The notes below the pieces were generated by a model. That model was not told the DNA's origin, searched no databases, and was given only the letters and a program-made list of their open reading frames with translations. The position numbers were made by a program, and so were the translations under genes. 64,000 nt of DNA. Origin: JABDQZ01 sp050049775. Lineage in GTDB: Bacteria > Pseudomonadota > Gammaproteobacteria > Chromatiales > Chromatiaceae. This document shows positions 41,928-51,265 of the stretch, piece after piece. Numbering within the stretch: position 1 is the first letter of the stretch; each line of letters starts with the position of its first letter. Location of the stretch: positions 3,245-67,244 of the forward strand of contig JASFVP010000012.1 in the NCBI GenBank assembly GCA_050049775.1, read 5' to 3'.

Positions 41928-42155
41928 ATGCCCTACTTTGTCTATCGCATTACTGAAAATGACAATGTAAAACACCTGGAACACATCGAGACATTCAGCA
42001 AATACCAGGAAGCCAAGCAACTGGTGCGCTCTCAAAGGGCCGAAAAAGCGGCTGATGATAGCGGCGACTACCGCATGATTTTTGCAAAAAGCGAAATCGA
42101 GGCGGAAACCCTGCTCAAGGCGCCACGCGACGAACGCGTCATCGGCGAAGACTAG
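41928..42155 (+). CDS. Small conserved hypothetical protein
   Basis: A 75-residue charged protein (MPYFVYRITENDNVKHLEHI, then FSKYQEAKQLVRSQRAEKAA). It is similar to small proteins of unknown function in other sulfur oxidisers, as far as I recall. AAGGAA precedes the ATG. No cysteine or signal is seen. It converges with the thioredoxin-like gene nine bases away. Confidence 0.78.
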   Translation: MPYFVYRITENDNVKHLEHIETFSKYQEAKQLVRSQRAEKAADDSGDYRMIFAKSEIEAETLLKAPRDERVIGED

Positions 42156-42164
42156 GCCTGATCA

Positions 42165-42692
42165 CTATAAGGCCAGCCCCGCCAGCCACAGGCGCAAACG
42201 CAGACCGATTTCGGTGCTGTAACCGACCTCGACAAACTCCACCTCGCCGGCCGGGTTAATGACGAAACTGGTCGGCACACCACGCACTCCCCATTGCCGG
42301 GCAATGTCACCGGCTTCGTCCACAAGCACCGGGAACGTCAACTTGTGCTGCTGCAGATAATCGCCGACTTCATCGGCATCACCGGATTGCATCGCGATTG
42401 TCAGCACCGGGCGGGAATCCGCAATGGCCTGAATATTATTTTGTTCGAGTTGACACATCGGACACCAACTGGCCCAGAAGTGCACCAGCACCGGCTCTTC
42501 CAGCTGTTGCAGATCAAAGGATTGCCCGCTCAGCGTCTGCACGGACAACAACGGCGCCGGACCGGAAACCGCATGCCGGCTTTTGAAAAAATTGACCGTG
42601 TAGATGACCACGACAAACAGCAGCAAGTAGATCAGCCACTGGCCGAGGCTTTTGCGGATTTTCTTCAGTACGGAAGCGACAGACTGACTCAT
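42165..42692 (-). CDS. Membrane-anchored thioredoxin-like protein (TlpA/ScsD type)
   Basis: A 175-residue protein with one N-terminal helix (GQWLIYLLLFVVVIYTVNFF) and a periplasmic thioredoxin domain. The active site is WASWCPMCQLEQ and the cis-proline loop is GVRGVPTSFVIN. TlpA and ScsD-type proteins reduce periplasmic disulfides, for instance in cytochrome c maturation or copper stress. No ScsABC or Ccm gene is nearby, so the target is open. Confidence 0.9.
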   Translation of the reverse strand: MSQSVASVLKKIRKSLGQWLIYLLLFVVVIYTVNFFKSRHAVSGPAPLLSVQTLSGQSFDLQQLEEPVLVHFWASWCPMCQLEQNNIQAIADSRPVLTIAMQSGDADEVGDYLQQHKLTFPVLVDEAGDIARQWGVRGVPTSFVINPAGEVEFVEVGYSTEIGLRLRLWLAGLAL

Positions 42693-42715
42693 GAACCGGG
42701 CCGAGAGCCTGCCAA

Positions 42716-43360
42716 TCAGCTGCGTTTGCTGCGGTTTTGCTTGTAAAAACGCATCACCTTGAGGACGTAATTCTGCGTTTCCGGATAATCGGGAATGCGA
42801 TTGCCGGAACGGATCACAGCATTCTCACCGGCATTGTAGGCCGCGATGGCAAGACGCATATTGTAATCAAACTGCACCAGCAGATCACGCAGATAATTGG
42901 CGCCGGCCAGCAGGTTTTGCTGCGGGTCACGCCGGTCATTGACACCATAACGTTTGGCCGTGGCAGGCATCAACTGCATCAGCCCGACCGCACCCTTGCG
43001 TGATACCGCATTCGGATCATAGGCGGACTCGGCCTGCACCACGGCGTGCAACAGTTCCGGATGCAAACGGGTTTTTTCTGCAACCGTATGGATCAACGGT
43101 GTGAAGCGTTTACGATTGGCTTTGGCGGCGGCCAGATTGATGCGGGATGAGGATTTTGCCGCAGGCGCTGTGGTTTTCTTTTGGTCGGAAAAATGATGCA
43201 ACAGGTGATACTGCCGGCCTTTCATGGGCGAATCGGTGAAGTAAATTCGCCCTTCAGCGTCGGTGTACTTGTAGATATCGGCGACACCGCCCAGCGGCTG
43301 GACCAGCAATAATACTGCCGCCAGCGATAGCAGAAACCGCTTGTGATGTCGTATGCCCAT
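42716..43360 (-). CDS. Lytic transglycosylase with DUF4124 domain
   Basis: A 214-residue exported enzyme that cleaves peptidoglycan. ATG 43360 (MGIRHHKRFLLSLAAVLLLV) gives a signal peptide; the longer open frame upstream overlaps the SEC-C gene and is a shadow. Residues about 25-55 form a DUF4124 unit (DIYKYTDAEGRIYFTDSP). The SLT domain follows: HPELLHAVVQAESAYDPNAVS with the catalytic glutamate, KGAVGLMQLMPATAKRYGV, and AYNAGENAV. Confidence 0.93.
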   Translation of the reverse strand: MGIRHHKRFLLSLAAVLLLVQPLGGVADIYKYTDAEGRIYFTDSPMKGRQYHLLHHFSDQKKTTAPAAKSSSRINLAAAKANRKRFTPLIHTVAEKTRLHPELLHAVVQAESAYDPNAVSRKGAVGLMQLMPATAKRYGVNDRRDPQQNLLAGANYLRDLLVQFDYNMRLAIAAYNAGENAVIRSGNRIPDYPETQNYVLKVMRFYKQNRSKRS

Positions 43361-43394
43361 AACCCTCAGCATAGCGGCAAAAACAGCGAAAACC

Positions 43395-43880
43395 TTAACG
43401 GCCGCAGCATTTTTTGTATTTTTTACCGGAACCGCAAGGACAGGGATCATTGCGGCCAACTTTGGCTTCGTGCCGCACGGTTTCGGGTTTCGGCATGTCG
43501 CCGTCGACGTAATACCAGCGACCGTCGACTTTCTCAAAACGGCTGATTTCGTGCACTTGGCGCGTGACGCCCTTATCGCGATAACTGGCACGAAACTCGA
43601 CCACACCGGTCGCATCGTCCGCACCACCCTGTTCGGTGGCGACAATCTCCAGCCCCAGCCAATCCGACTCTTTGGCCCACTTGCGCGCCGCATTAATGTC
43701 ATGATCTTCACGATGCTGCGGATGCAGGCTGTCGTGCAAATATTCAACCTGTTCGCTGGCATAGGCGCTGTAGCGCGAGCGCATCAGCTGTTCAGCCGTT
43801 TCCGGCAAACTGTTACCGAGAATGAAAGGCTCGCAACAATCGGCAAATTCCCGTCCACTACCGCACGGACACAAACTCAT
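43395..43880 (-). CDS. YchJ-family SEC-C motif protein
   Basis: A 161-residue protein. ATG 43880 (MSLCPCGSGREFADCC) starts the first SEC-C zinc motif, and a second one closes the protein (NDPCPCGSGKKYKKCC). The region between is the YchJ/UPF0225 domain (MRSRYSAYASEQVEYLHDS). The molecular function is unknown; the zinc motif resembles that of SecA, which binds SecB and ribosomes. Confidence 0.92.
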   Translation of the reverse strand: MSLCPCGSGREFADCCEPFILGNSLPETAEQLMRSRYSAYASEQVEYLHDSLHPQHREDHDINAARKWAKESDWLGLEIVATEQGGADDATGVVEFRASYRDKGVTRQVHEISRFEKVDGRWYYVDGDMPKPETVRHEAKVGRNDPCPCGSGKKYKKCCGR

Positions 43881-43983
43881 CTTGTTTCTCCACTGGGCTG
43901 CTAAAATGATGCAACGCATTATGCCAAAAGCGGCGACGGATTATAATTGCGCGCTGCTCACCACTGCGATTGCCGGAAAATTC

Positions 43984-44277
43984 ATGGATAACGTCATTGT
44001 CTGGATCATCATTGCCGCATTCTACGCGCCGTTGCATTTCATTCCGCCGATTCTGCTGGTGGTGTTCAAAAGCCCGGTCGAGCAACGCCGCAGCAGCATG
44101 ATGCATTCGGCCATCGACTGTGCCGTTTCCATGTTGCTGGCGTTTGGGCTGGTGTTTTATTTCGGTGTGGACCAAATCATGTTGGCCATGGTGATCCTGC
44201 TGCTGGCGCTGCTGTTGCCCTACATCCGCGTCGTGCGGGTACTGCTGCAAAGCCGTTCGACCGAATCGGCGGACTGA
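43984..44277 (+). CDS. Hypothetical membrane protein
   Basis: A 97-residue protein with three helices (IVWIIIAAFYAPLHFIPPIL, DCAVSMLLAFGLVFYFGV, IMLAMVILLLALLLPYIRVV). ATG 43984 (MDNVIVW) is chosen because the upstream part of the open frame overlaps the YchJ gene in antisense. No family is recognised. It converges with hrpA after four bases. Confidence 0.7.
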   Translation: MDNVIVWIIIAAFYAPLHFIPPILLVVFKSPVEQRRSSMMHSAIDCAVSMLLAFGLVFYFGVDQIMLAMVILLLALLLPYIRVVRVLLQSRSTESAD

Positions 44278-44281
44278 GCGG

Positions 44282-47200
44282 CTACAGGCCGAGTTCCTGC
44301 CAGCGCTTTTCAATACGTTTGACCGACACCGGATAAGCGGTCTTGAGTTCCTGGGCAAACAGGGACACGCGCAGTTCCTCGAGCATCCAGCGAATCTCCT
44401 CCAGGCGTTCATCGACACGTCCCTGCTTGACCGCGGCTGCCTCCCGCTCCTGCCAGCGTTGCTGGATGTCGGCCATGGCACGCATCTGCTGCTGGTCACG
44501 CGCCGCCGCATGAGCGAGCTTACCGAAACGCAAGGTCAGCGCCTTGAGATAACGCGGGTACTGCGCCAGATACTGCATGTCGACCTGCTGTAAAAAGCCC
44601 TGATACACCAGCCGGTCGAGCTGCTGGTGCATGTCGGCCACCGATGCCATCCAGTTGATCTGCTTGACCTGTGTCAACTGCTTGCGCAGTTGCTGATACA
44701 AGTCCAGCACCTCTCCGAGCATGCGACAGCTGTCGTCGGCGATCGCCATGAGTTGCGGCTTGCCCTGTTGCAGGCGCTGCTCAAAATCCGCTTGGCTGCG
44801 GATGTCGTTTGCATCGGCAAGAAAAGTACGCGCAAAAATCCACCACACCAGTTCATCCTGCACATCGCTGATTTGTTCGATGCGCAAGCTCATATCCGAT
44901 TGCGGTACCTTGGCATACTGCAAACGCATGCGCTGCAGGCCCGGCAGGTGCTTTTTCAGGTCACGCACATGCTGTGGCATTTGCAACATGAACAACCGTA
45001 ACAGACCACGGCGGTGAGCAATACGCGCGGCCGGCCTGGCATCAAGTATGCGCAAGGCCACGCTGTCACCTTCATCGACCAGCGCCGGAAACCCGCTGAG
45101 TTTAAAGCCATCACGTTGCACTTCAGCACTGTCAGGAATGTCGCCAAAACACCAGTCACGACAACCGCTGATCTCGCCTTCGGTGACCGGCAATTGCTGG
45201 AACTGCTGTTGCACCTGCCCTTCGAACTGCTGTTGCAACGCATGCAAATCGCGATTGCCGGCCAACAGCTTGTGATTGGCATCGACCACCTTGAAATTCA
45301 TGCGCAGATGCTTGTCGAGCTGTTCAGCCTGCCACAGGTCCTCGGGCACATGAATGCCGGTCATGCGCTTGATCGCCGTGCCTAGCTGTTGCACCAACGG
45401 CAACTCCGAGGGCTGCAACTGCGCCAGCAGGCGATCGGCAAAATCCGGGATCGGTACAAAGTGCTTGCGATAGGTCTTGGGTAATGCCTTGAGCAAGGCA
45501 ATGAGCTTTTCACGCAACAACCCCGGCACCAGCCAGTCGCTGTGCAAGCCGGACACCTGGTTCAATAACGGCAATGGAATCACCAGGCTGACGCCGTCTT
45601 CATCGGTTTGCGGATCAAAATGATATTCCAGCGGCAGGCGTAACGAACCCAGCTGCAGGTAATCGGGAAACTCATCACGATTGATGGCTTCGGCGTCCTG
45701 GCGCATGACATCCTCGATACGCATATGCAGCAGCTTGGGTTGTTGCTGTACCGCCTGGCGCAGCCATTTTTCAAATTGCGGCTTGCTGTAAATGTCGTCC
45801 GGGATACGCTCGTCATAATAAGCATACAGCTGTTCGGTATCGACCAGGATGTCCGGCCGCCGCGCACGCGCTTCCAGATCGTGCACATAATCAAGCAGCT
45901 CGCGGTTGTAACGCCAGAATTTGGCGCGTGTGTCGAAGTCGCCTTCCACCAGCGCAAAGCGGATGAAAATCTCACGCGCCTCCACCGGATTGATCGGCCC
46001 GTAATTGACGCGGCGACCACTGACCAGCGTCAGACCATACAGCGTGACTTTTTCATAAGCGCCGACCTGGCCGCGCTTGCTTTGCCAATGCGGTTCGGAA
46101 TAACTGCGTTTGACCAGATGGCCGGACAGGGACTCGACCCATTGCGGCTCGATTTTGGCGGCAGTGCGCGCATACAGACGCGTGGTTTCCACCAGCTCGG
46201 CCGCCATGACCCACTTCGGTTGCGCCTTGAACAGCACCGAACCCGGAAACAGGTAAAAGCGGCTGTTGCGTGCGCCGAGGTAGTCGGCATCCTTGCCCTG
46301 CTGCTTGAAACCAACGTGGCTTAACAGGCCCGATAGCAGACTCAGGTGAATGCTGTCGTATTCGGCGTCCCGCTCGTTTTCGTGGTAACCCATGTCGTGC
46401 AGCTGCGCCTGGATCTGCTGGTGAATATCGAACCACTCCTGCACGCGCGTCGGCGACAGGAAACGGCTGCGGCAATAATCGCGGAACTTGCGTTTCGATA
46501 AATGCCGCTGTTTTTCCTGCAGATGGCGCCACAACAGGTCGAAGCCAAGAAAGTCTGACGACTCGTGGCGAAACTCCTGATGCGCTTCATCGGCCTGTTG
46601 CTGTTTTTCCAGCGGCCGGTCGCGCGGGTCCTGCACTGCCAGCGCGGCGGCAATCACCAGCACTTCGCGCAGGCAGCCGTTGTTCGCCGCCTCGAGCAAC
46701 ATGCGTGCGATACGTGGGTCGACCGGCAGGCGCGCCAGCAGTTTGCCAAGATGGGTAACGCGTTCTTCGGTATCGACCGCGCCGATTTCATGCAATACAC
46801 GATAACCGTCCTTGATCAGGCGCATATCGGGTGGGTCGACCAGCGGGAAATTACGGATCTCGCCAAAGCCGAGAATCTTCATCTGCAAAATCACGGTTGC
46901 GAGATTGGTGCGCTGGATTTCCGGCTCGGTGAACTCGGCGCGGTTGAGAAAATCGTCTTCGCTGTAAAGCCGTATACAAATGCCTTCGGCGACACGACCA
47001 CAGCGCCCCATACGCTGGTTGGCGCTGGCCTGCGAAACACGCTCCACCGGCAGACGCTGCACCTTGGCGCGATGGCTGTAACGGCTTATGCGCGCGTAAC
47101 CGGCATCAATCACATAGCGAATGCCCGGCACCGTCAGTGAGGTTTCCGCGACATTGGTGGCCAGCACGATGCGACGCAATGCGGTCGGTTTGAAAATGCG

Positions 47201-48178
47201 GCCCTGCTCGGCCGGACTCAGGCGTGCATACAGTGGCAACACTTCGGTGGCCGACATTTTGTGCTTGCGCAGGGTCTCGGCGGTTTCGCGAATTTCACGT
47301 TCACCCGATAAAAACACCAGAATGTCGCCGCGACCGTCACGGCCGAGTTCGTCGATGGCGTCAACGATCGCCTGCTGCATGTCCTCGTCGCGCTCGCTGG
47401 CCGATTCGGTATCCGGTGGGCGGTAACGCACTTCAACCGGAAAGGTACGGCCGGAAACATTGATGATCGGTGCGTCGTTAAAAAACTTCGCAAAACGTTC
47501 GGGGTCAATCGTCGCCGAGGTGATGATGAGTTTCAGCTCGGGCCGGCGCAGCAGCAACTGGCGCAGGTAACCGAGCAGGAAATCGATGTTGAGACTGCGC
47601 TCGTGCGCCTCATCGATGATCAGGGTGTCGTATTCGTTAAGCCATTTGTCCTGCTGGATTTCCGCCAGCAACATACCGTCGGTCATGAGCTTGATGCGGC
47701 TGGCCGGCTTGACCTGCTCCTTGAAGCGCACCTTGTAGCCGACGACTTCGCCAAGCGGGCGTTGCAATTCAGCACTGATGCGAGTCGCCAGGCTGCGCGC
47801 AGCGATGCGCCGCGGCTGGGTGTGGCCGATACGGCCGTATATGCCGCGGCCGAGCGACAGGCAGATTTTCGGCAACTGGGTGGATTTACCGGAGCCGGTT
47901 TCGCCGCACAACACCAGCACCTGATGTTTTTCGATCAACGCGCTGATCTGTTCGAGCTCGGCCGTGATTGGCAGGTCTTCGGGAAACTCAACCTGCTCGA
48001 TAAGCTCGCGCCGCGCCTGTGCGATGGCAGTCGACTGGGCAATCTGCTCATGCAGGCGCTGCAACGCGGCGTCGACGTCTGCGCCCTGCTGCTGGCGTTT
48101 CTCGAGATTGTGTAAACGCCGACGGTATTTGTGCCGGTGCTGCAATAAGCAGGCGTCGAGCTGGTCAACTTCCATCAT
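44282..48178 (-). CDS. hrpA: HrpA, DEAH-box RNA helicase
   Basis: A 1298-residue helicase close to E. coli HrpA in length and order of motifs: Walker A GETGSGKSTQLPK, DEAH in IIDEAHERSLNIDFLLGYL, motif III TSATIDPERFAKFF, and motif VI QRMGRCGRVAEG. The long C-terminal DUF3418 region (KWVMAAELVETTRLYARTAA to RWMLEELRVSLFAQEL) is complete. HrpA resolves stalled or collided ribosomes. ATG 48178 (MMEVDQLDACLLQH) is preferred over a GTG at 48202. Confidence 0.97.
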   Translation of the reverse strand: MMEVDQLDACLLQHRHKYRRRLHNLEKRQQQGADVDAALQRLHEQIAQSTAIAQARRELIEQVEFPEDLPITAELEQISALIEKHQVLVLCGETGSGKSTQLPKICLSLGRGIYGRIGHTQPRRIAARSLATRISAELQRPLGEVVGYKVRFKEQVKPASRIKLMTDGMLLAEIQQDKWLNEYDTLIIDEAHERSLNIDFLLGYLRQLLLRRPELKLIITSATIDPERFAKFFNDAPIINVSGRTFPVEVRYRPPDTESASERDEDMQQAIVDAIDELGRDGRGDILVFLSGEREIRETAETLRKHKMSATEVLPLYARLSPAEQGRIFKPTALRRIVLATNVAETSLTVPGIRYVIDAGYARISRYSHRAKVQRLPVERVSQASANQRMGRCGRVAEGICIRLYSEDDFLNRAEFTEPEIQRTNLATVILQMKILGFGEIRNFPLVDPPDMRLIKDGYRVLHEIGAVDTEERVTHLGKLLARLPVDPRIARMLLEAANNGCLREVLVIAAALAVQDPRDRPLEKQQQADEAHQEFRHESSDFLGFDLLWRHLQEKQRHLSKRKFRDYCRSRFLSPTRVQEWFDIHQQIQAQLHDMGYHENERDAEYDSIHLSLLSGLLSHVGFKQQGKDADYLGARNSRFYLFPGSVLFKAQPKWVMAAELVETTRLYARTAAKIEPQWVESLSGHLVKRSYSEPHWQSKRGQVGAYEKVTLYGLTLVSGRRVNYGPINPVEAREIFIRFALVEGDFDTRAKFWRYNRELLDYVHDLEARARRPDILVDTEQLYAYYDERIPDDIYSKPQFEKWLRQAVQQQPKLLHMRIEDVMRQDAEAINRDEFPDYLQLGSLRLPLEYHFDPQTDEDGVSLVIPLPLLNQVSGLHSDWLVPGLLREKLIALLKALPKTYRKHFVPIPDFADRLLAQLQPSELPLVQQLGTAIKRMTGIHVPEDLWQAEQLDKHLRMNFKVVDANHKLLAGNRDLHALQQQFEGQVQQQFQQLPVTEGEISGCRDWCFGDIPDSAEVQRDGFKLSGFPALVDEGDSVALRILDARPAARIAHRRGLLRLFMLQMPQHVRDLKKHLPGLQRMRLQYAKVPQSDMSLRIEQISDVQDELVWWIFARTFLADANDIRSQADFEQRLQQGKPQLMAIADDSCRMLGEVLDLYQQLRKQLTQVKQINWMASVADMHQQLDRLVYQGFLQQVDMQYLAQYPRYLKALTLRFGKLAHAAARDQQQMRAMADIQQRWQEREAAAVKQGRVDERLEEIRWMLEELRVSLFAQELKTAYPVSVKRIEKRWQELGL

Positions 48179-48237
48179 GCCAATCTGCCGCTTGCCACAC
48201 ACTCACGCAGGCCGCGTTTGCGGCCTGTAAACACAGG

Positions 48238-49638
48238 CTAGTGGCCACCACCCTTGAGTGCACTGACCATGCCTTCGATGGTGTCTTTGGCATCACCGAA
48301 GATCAACGAACAGTTGTCCTGGTAGAACAGCAGGTTGTCGACACCGGAATAACCGGGGCTCATGGAGCGTTTGAGGAAGTAGACATTGCGCGCCTTGCCG
48401 GCTTCCAGGATCGGCATGCCGTAGATCGGACTGGAGCTGTCGGACTTGGCAGCCGGGTTGACCACGTCATTCGCGCCGACCACCAGCACGACGTCGGTGC
48501 TCGCGAAGTCAGGGTTGATTTCGTCCATCTCCTGCACGTGATCGTAAGGAATGTCGGCCTCGGCCAGCAGCACGTTCATATGGCCCGGCATACGACCGGC
48601 CACCGGGTGTACGCCAAATTTCACTTCGACGTCGCGCTCCTCAAGCAACTCCATGAGTTCCTTGAGCGCGTGCTGTGCCTGCGCCACCGCCATGCCGTAG
48701 CCGGGCACGATGATGACGCGGTTGGCGTCTTCCATCCAATAGACCGCATCCTCGACCGAGGCGGATTTGACGCCTTTTTCCTGCGCCGAAGCGGCGGCAC
48801 TGACTTCACCGCCGGAATCGCTGCCAAAGCCACCGAACACGACGTTGATGATGGATCGATTCATCGCCTTGCACATGATGTAGGACAGGATGGCGCCGGA
48901 AAAACCGACAATGGCGCCGACGATGATCAGCAGGTTGTTGCCGAGCGTGAAGCCGGTCGCCGCCGCCGCCCAGCCCGAGTAACTGTTGAGCATGGACACG
49001 ATCACCGGCATGTCGGCGCCACCGATCGGGATGATCAGCGTGAAACCCAGCACAAACGCCAGCAGCGTCATGATTGACAACGACAGCATGCTGCCGGTCA
49101 TGGCAAAGTGCACACCGAGTGCGATGGTCACCAACGCCAGCAGCGCATTGAGCTGATGCTGGCCGGCAAACTTGACCGGCCTGCCGGAGATAATGCCCTG
49201 CAGCTTGCCGAACGCAATCACCGAACCGCTGAAAGTGATCGCACCGATGATGATGCCGGCAGACAGTTCGGCCATGAGCACCGCATTCAACTGGCCGGCC
49301 GCCTGCTTGTTGAGGAAGGTACCGATCGCCACCAGCACCGCCGCCATACCGACAAAGCTGTGCAAGGCGGCCACCAGTTGCGGCATGGCGGTCATTTCGA
49401 CGCGCGCCGCCAGGATGGAACCGATCACGGCGCCGGCAGCGACACCGGCAATGATAAAGCCATACGACTGCACTTCACTGCCGAGCAGTGTGGCGGCAAT
49501 CGCAATCGCCATACCGGCCATGCCGTAATAATTGCCCTGGCGCGCAGACGACGGGTGCGTCAGGCCCTTGAGTGCCAGGATGAACAGCACTGCTGAAATC
49601 AGATAGGCGATCGCCTGGGTATTGCTTGAAAACTCCAT
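48238..49638 (-). CDS. pntB: Transhydrogenase beta subunit
   Basis: A 466-residue subunit of the proton-translocating NAD(P)+ transhydrogenase. The N-terminal half has about nine membrane helices (AYLISAVLFILALKGLTHP, AEQL-free GMAGMAIAIAATLLG). The NADP-binding domain follows, with VIIVPGYGMAVAQAQHAL, FGVHPVAGRMPGHMNVLLAE and VVLVVGANDVVNPAA. It reduces NADP+ with NADH driven by proton flow. ATG 49638 is preferred; a TTG one codon earlier is in frame. It is the last gene of pntAA-AB-B. Confidence 0.96.
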   Translation of the reverse strand: MEFSSNTQAIAYLISAVLFILALKGLTHPSSARQGNYYGMAGMAIAIAATLLGSEVQSYGFIIAGVAAGAVIGSILAARVEMTAMPQLVAALHSFVGMAAVLVAIGTFLNKQAAGQLNAVLMAELSAGIIIGAITFSGSVIAFGKLQGIISGRPVKFAGQHQLNALLALVTIALGVHFAMTGSMLSLSIMTLLAFVLGFTLIIPIGGADMPVIVSMLNSYSGWAAAATGFTLGNNLLIIVGAIVGFSGAILSYIMCKAMNRSIINVVFGGFGSDSGGEVSAAASAQEKGVKSASVEDAVYWMEDANRVIIVPGYGMAVAQAQHALKELMELLEERDVEVKFGVHPVAGRMPGHMNVLLAEADIPYDHVQEMDEINPDFASTDVVLVVGANDVVNPAAKSDSSSPIYGMPILEAGKARNVYFLKRSMSPGYSGVDNLLFYQDNCSLIFGDAKDTIEGMVSALKGGGH

Positions 49639-49648
49639 CAATCAGGCC

Positions 49649-49939
49649 TCACTTCTTGTCTTTTTTCTTGAACATGGCAAGCATGCGATTGGTCACCAGA
49701 AAGCCGCCGAACACGTTGATCGAAGCCAGCAACACGGCAAAGAAGCCCATGATTTCCGCGGCGGTGCCAACTTCCTCGAGGCCGGTCACCAGCAAGGCGC
49801 CGACGATAACAATGCCGGAGATGGCGTTGGTCAGCGCCACCAGCGGCGTATGCAATGCCGGGGTCACGCCCCAGATGACGTAGTAGCCGATAAAGCAGGC
49901 GAGAACAAAAACATAGAGTGCGACTAGAGTATCAGGCAT
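49649..49939 (-). CDS. pntAB: Transhydrogenase alpha subunit part 2 (membrane part)
   Basis: A 96-residue membrane protein that corresponds to the C-terminal membrane part of E. coli PntA. Three helices are visible: VALYVFVLACFIGYYVIWGV, LVALTNAISGIVIVGALLVT and AEIMGFFAVLLASINVFGGF, then a charged end (KKKDKK). The signature TPALHTPLVALTNAISG is intact. It lies between pntAA and pntB with gaps under 12 bases, so all three are co-transcribed. Confidence 0.96.
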   Translation of the reverse strand: MPDTLVALYVFVLACFIGYYVIWGVTPALHTPLVALTNAISGIVIVGALLVTGLEEVGTAAEIMGFFAVLLASINVFGGFLVTNRMLAMFKKKDKK

Positions 49940-49942
49940 GAT

Positions 49943-51094
49943 TTAACCTTCTTTGGATTCATCAGTGGCTTTGGATTCATCATTGGGTGGGGCGTCCTGG
50001 CGGTGATCTTTCACCAGCGCCGCGAGAGTGATTTCGTCAGCGGCGAAATCCTTGAAAACCAGACCGTCATCGGTCGTATCCACCATGATGTCGAGCAGAT
50101 TGGCGATGTTCCTGGCATAAAACGCACTGGCGTCGGCCGGAATCATAGATGGGTAATTGGTGTGGCCGATGATGATGACCCCGTGTTTTTCGACCACCTT
50201 GCCGCATTCGGTCAGCGGACAGTTGCCGCCATTGGCAGCCGCCAAATCGACAATAACCGAACCTTCGCGCATATTTTTCACGACTTCTTCGGTAATCAAC
50301 ACCGGCGCCGGACGGCACGGAATCAGTGCGGTCGAGATAATGATGTGCGCCTTGGACAATTCATCGGCCAGCATCTGTTGCTGTTTCTGCTTGGCTTCGT
50401 CGGACAGTTCGCGCGCATAGCCACCCTCGCCGGCACCGCTCTCGCCAAGATCCAACACGATCGGCTTGGCGCCAAGCGATTGAATCTGTTCATTAACTTC
50501 GGGGCGCACGTCATAGGCAAACACCTCGCCACCGAGCCGCCGCGCCGTCGCGATCGCCTGCAAGCCGGCTACACCGACACCCAGAATGACGACGCGCGCC
50601 GGTTTGGCCGAGCCGGCCGAAGTCATCATCAGCGGCACAAAACGGCCATAGTGCACCGCCGCTTCCAGCACGGCGCGGTAGCCGGCGATGTTACTTTGTG
50701 ACGACAAAGCATCCATCGACTGGGCCCGCGAAATTCTCGGGATTTTCTCCATCGCCATGAAACGAATCTGCTTGTCGTAAATCGCAGTATGCACCTCATC
50801 GTCTTCACAGGATTCGATGTGACCGATGACCACCGCCTTGTCCGCCATGGTCTGGACTTCCGCCAGAGTCGGCTTACGCACCTTGACGACGATGTCGGCG
50901 GCCAGCGCCTCGCTCGCAGTCACCAGCGAGGCGCCCGCCTCCCGGTAGGCCTCATCGGTGTAGTGAGAACCGGTGCCAGCGCCTTGCTCGACCAGGACGC
51001 TAAAGCCGTTCTTTACCAGTTTCCCGACCACCTCGGGAGTGGAAGCCACCCGGGCTTCACCTTCAACAATTTCTTTTGGAACACCAATTTTCAT
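49943..51094 (-). CDS. pntAA: Transhydrogenase alpha subunit part 1 (NAD-binding part)
   Basis: A 383-residue soluble NAD(H)-binding subunit of the alanine dehydrogenase/PntA family: MKIGVPKEIVEGEARVASTP, then RAQSMDALSSQSNIAGYRAV and the Rossmann motif VVILGVGVAGLQAIATARRL. The acidic tail ends in DESKATDESKEG. The split into AA and AB is the three-gene form common in proteobacteria other than enterics. It begins the operon and is divergent from the hydrolase gene at 51266. Confidence 0.97.
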   Translation of the reverse strand: MKIGVPKEIVEGEARVASTPEVVGKLVKNGFSVLVEQGAGTGSHYTDEAYREAGASLVTASEALAADIVVKVRKPTLAEVQTMADKAVVIGHIESCEDDEVHTAIYDKQIRFMAMEKIPRISRAQSMDALSSQSNIAGYRAVLEAAVHYGRFVPLMMTSAGSAKPARVVILGVGVAGLQAIATARRLGGEVFAYDVRPEVNEQIQSLGAKPIVLDLGESGAGEGGYARELSDEAKQKQQQMLADELSKAHIIISTALIPCRPAPVLITEEVVKNMREGSVIVDLAAANGGNCPLTECGKVVEKHGVIIIGHTNYPSMIPADASAFYARNIANLLDIMVDTTDDGLVFKDFAADEITLAALVKDHRQDAPPNDESKATDESKEG

Positions 51095-51265
51095 TCTTTT
51101 TGCCAGTCAAATTTTGAGACTTGAATTTGCAGATTATCTCTCGTCCGGGCATGGCTTCACAAGGCGTTTTTCCGGTAAAACACGTTGAAAAATAACGCTA
51201 AAGCTTGCAAGACGAATGCCGCTAGTAGATTGAGACAAACCTATCGAGCTTTTCAGGGAGATCGC

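Noticed and set aside
43361..43762. N-terminal extension of the lytic transglycosylase
   Set aside because: It overlaps the SEC-C gene and would bury the signal peptide; ATG 43360 gives a normal exported enzyme.
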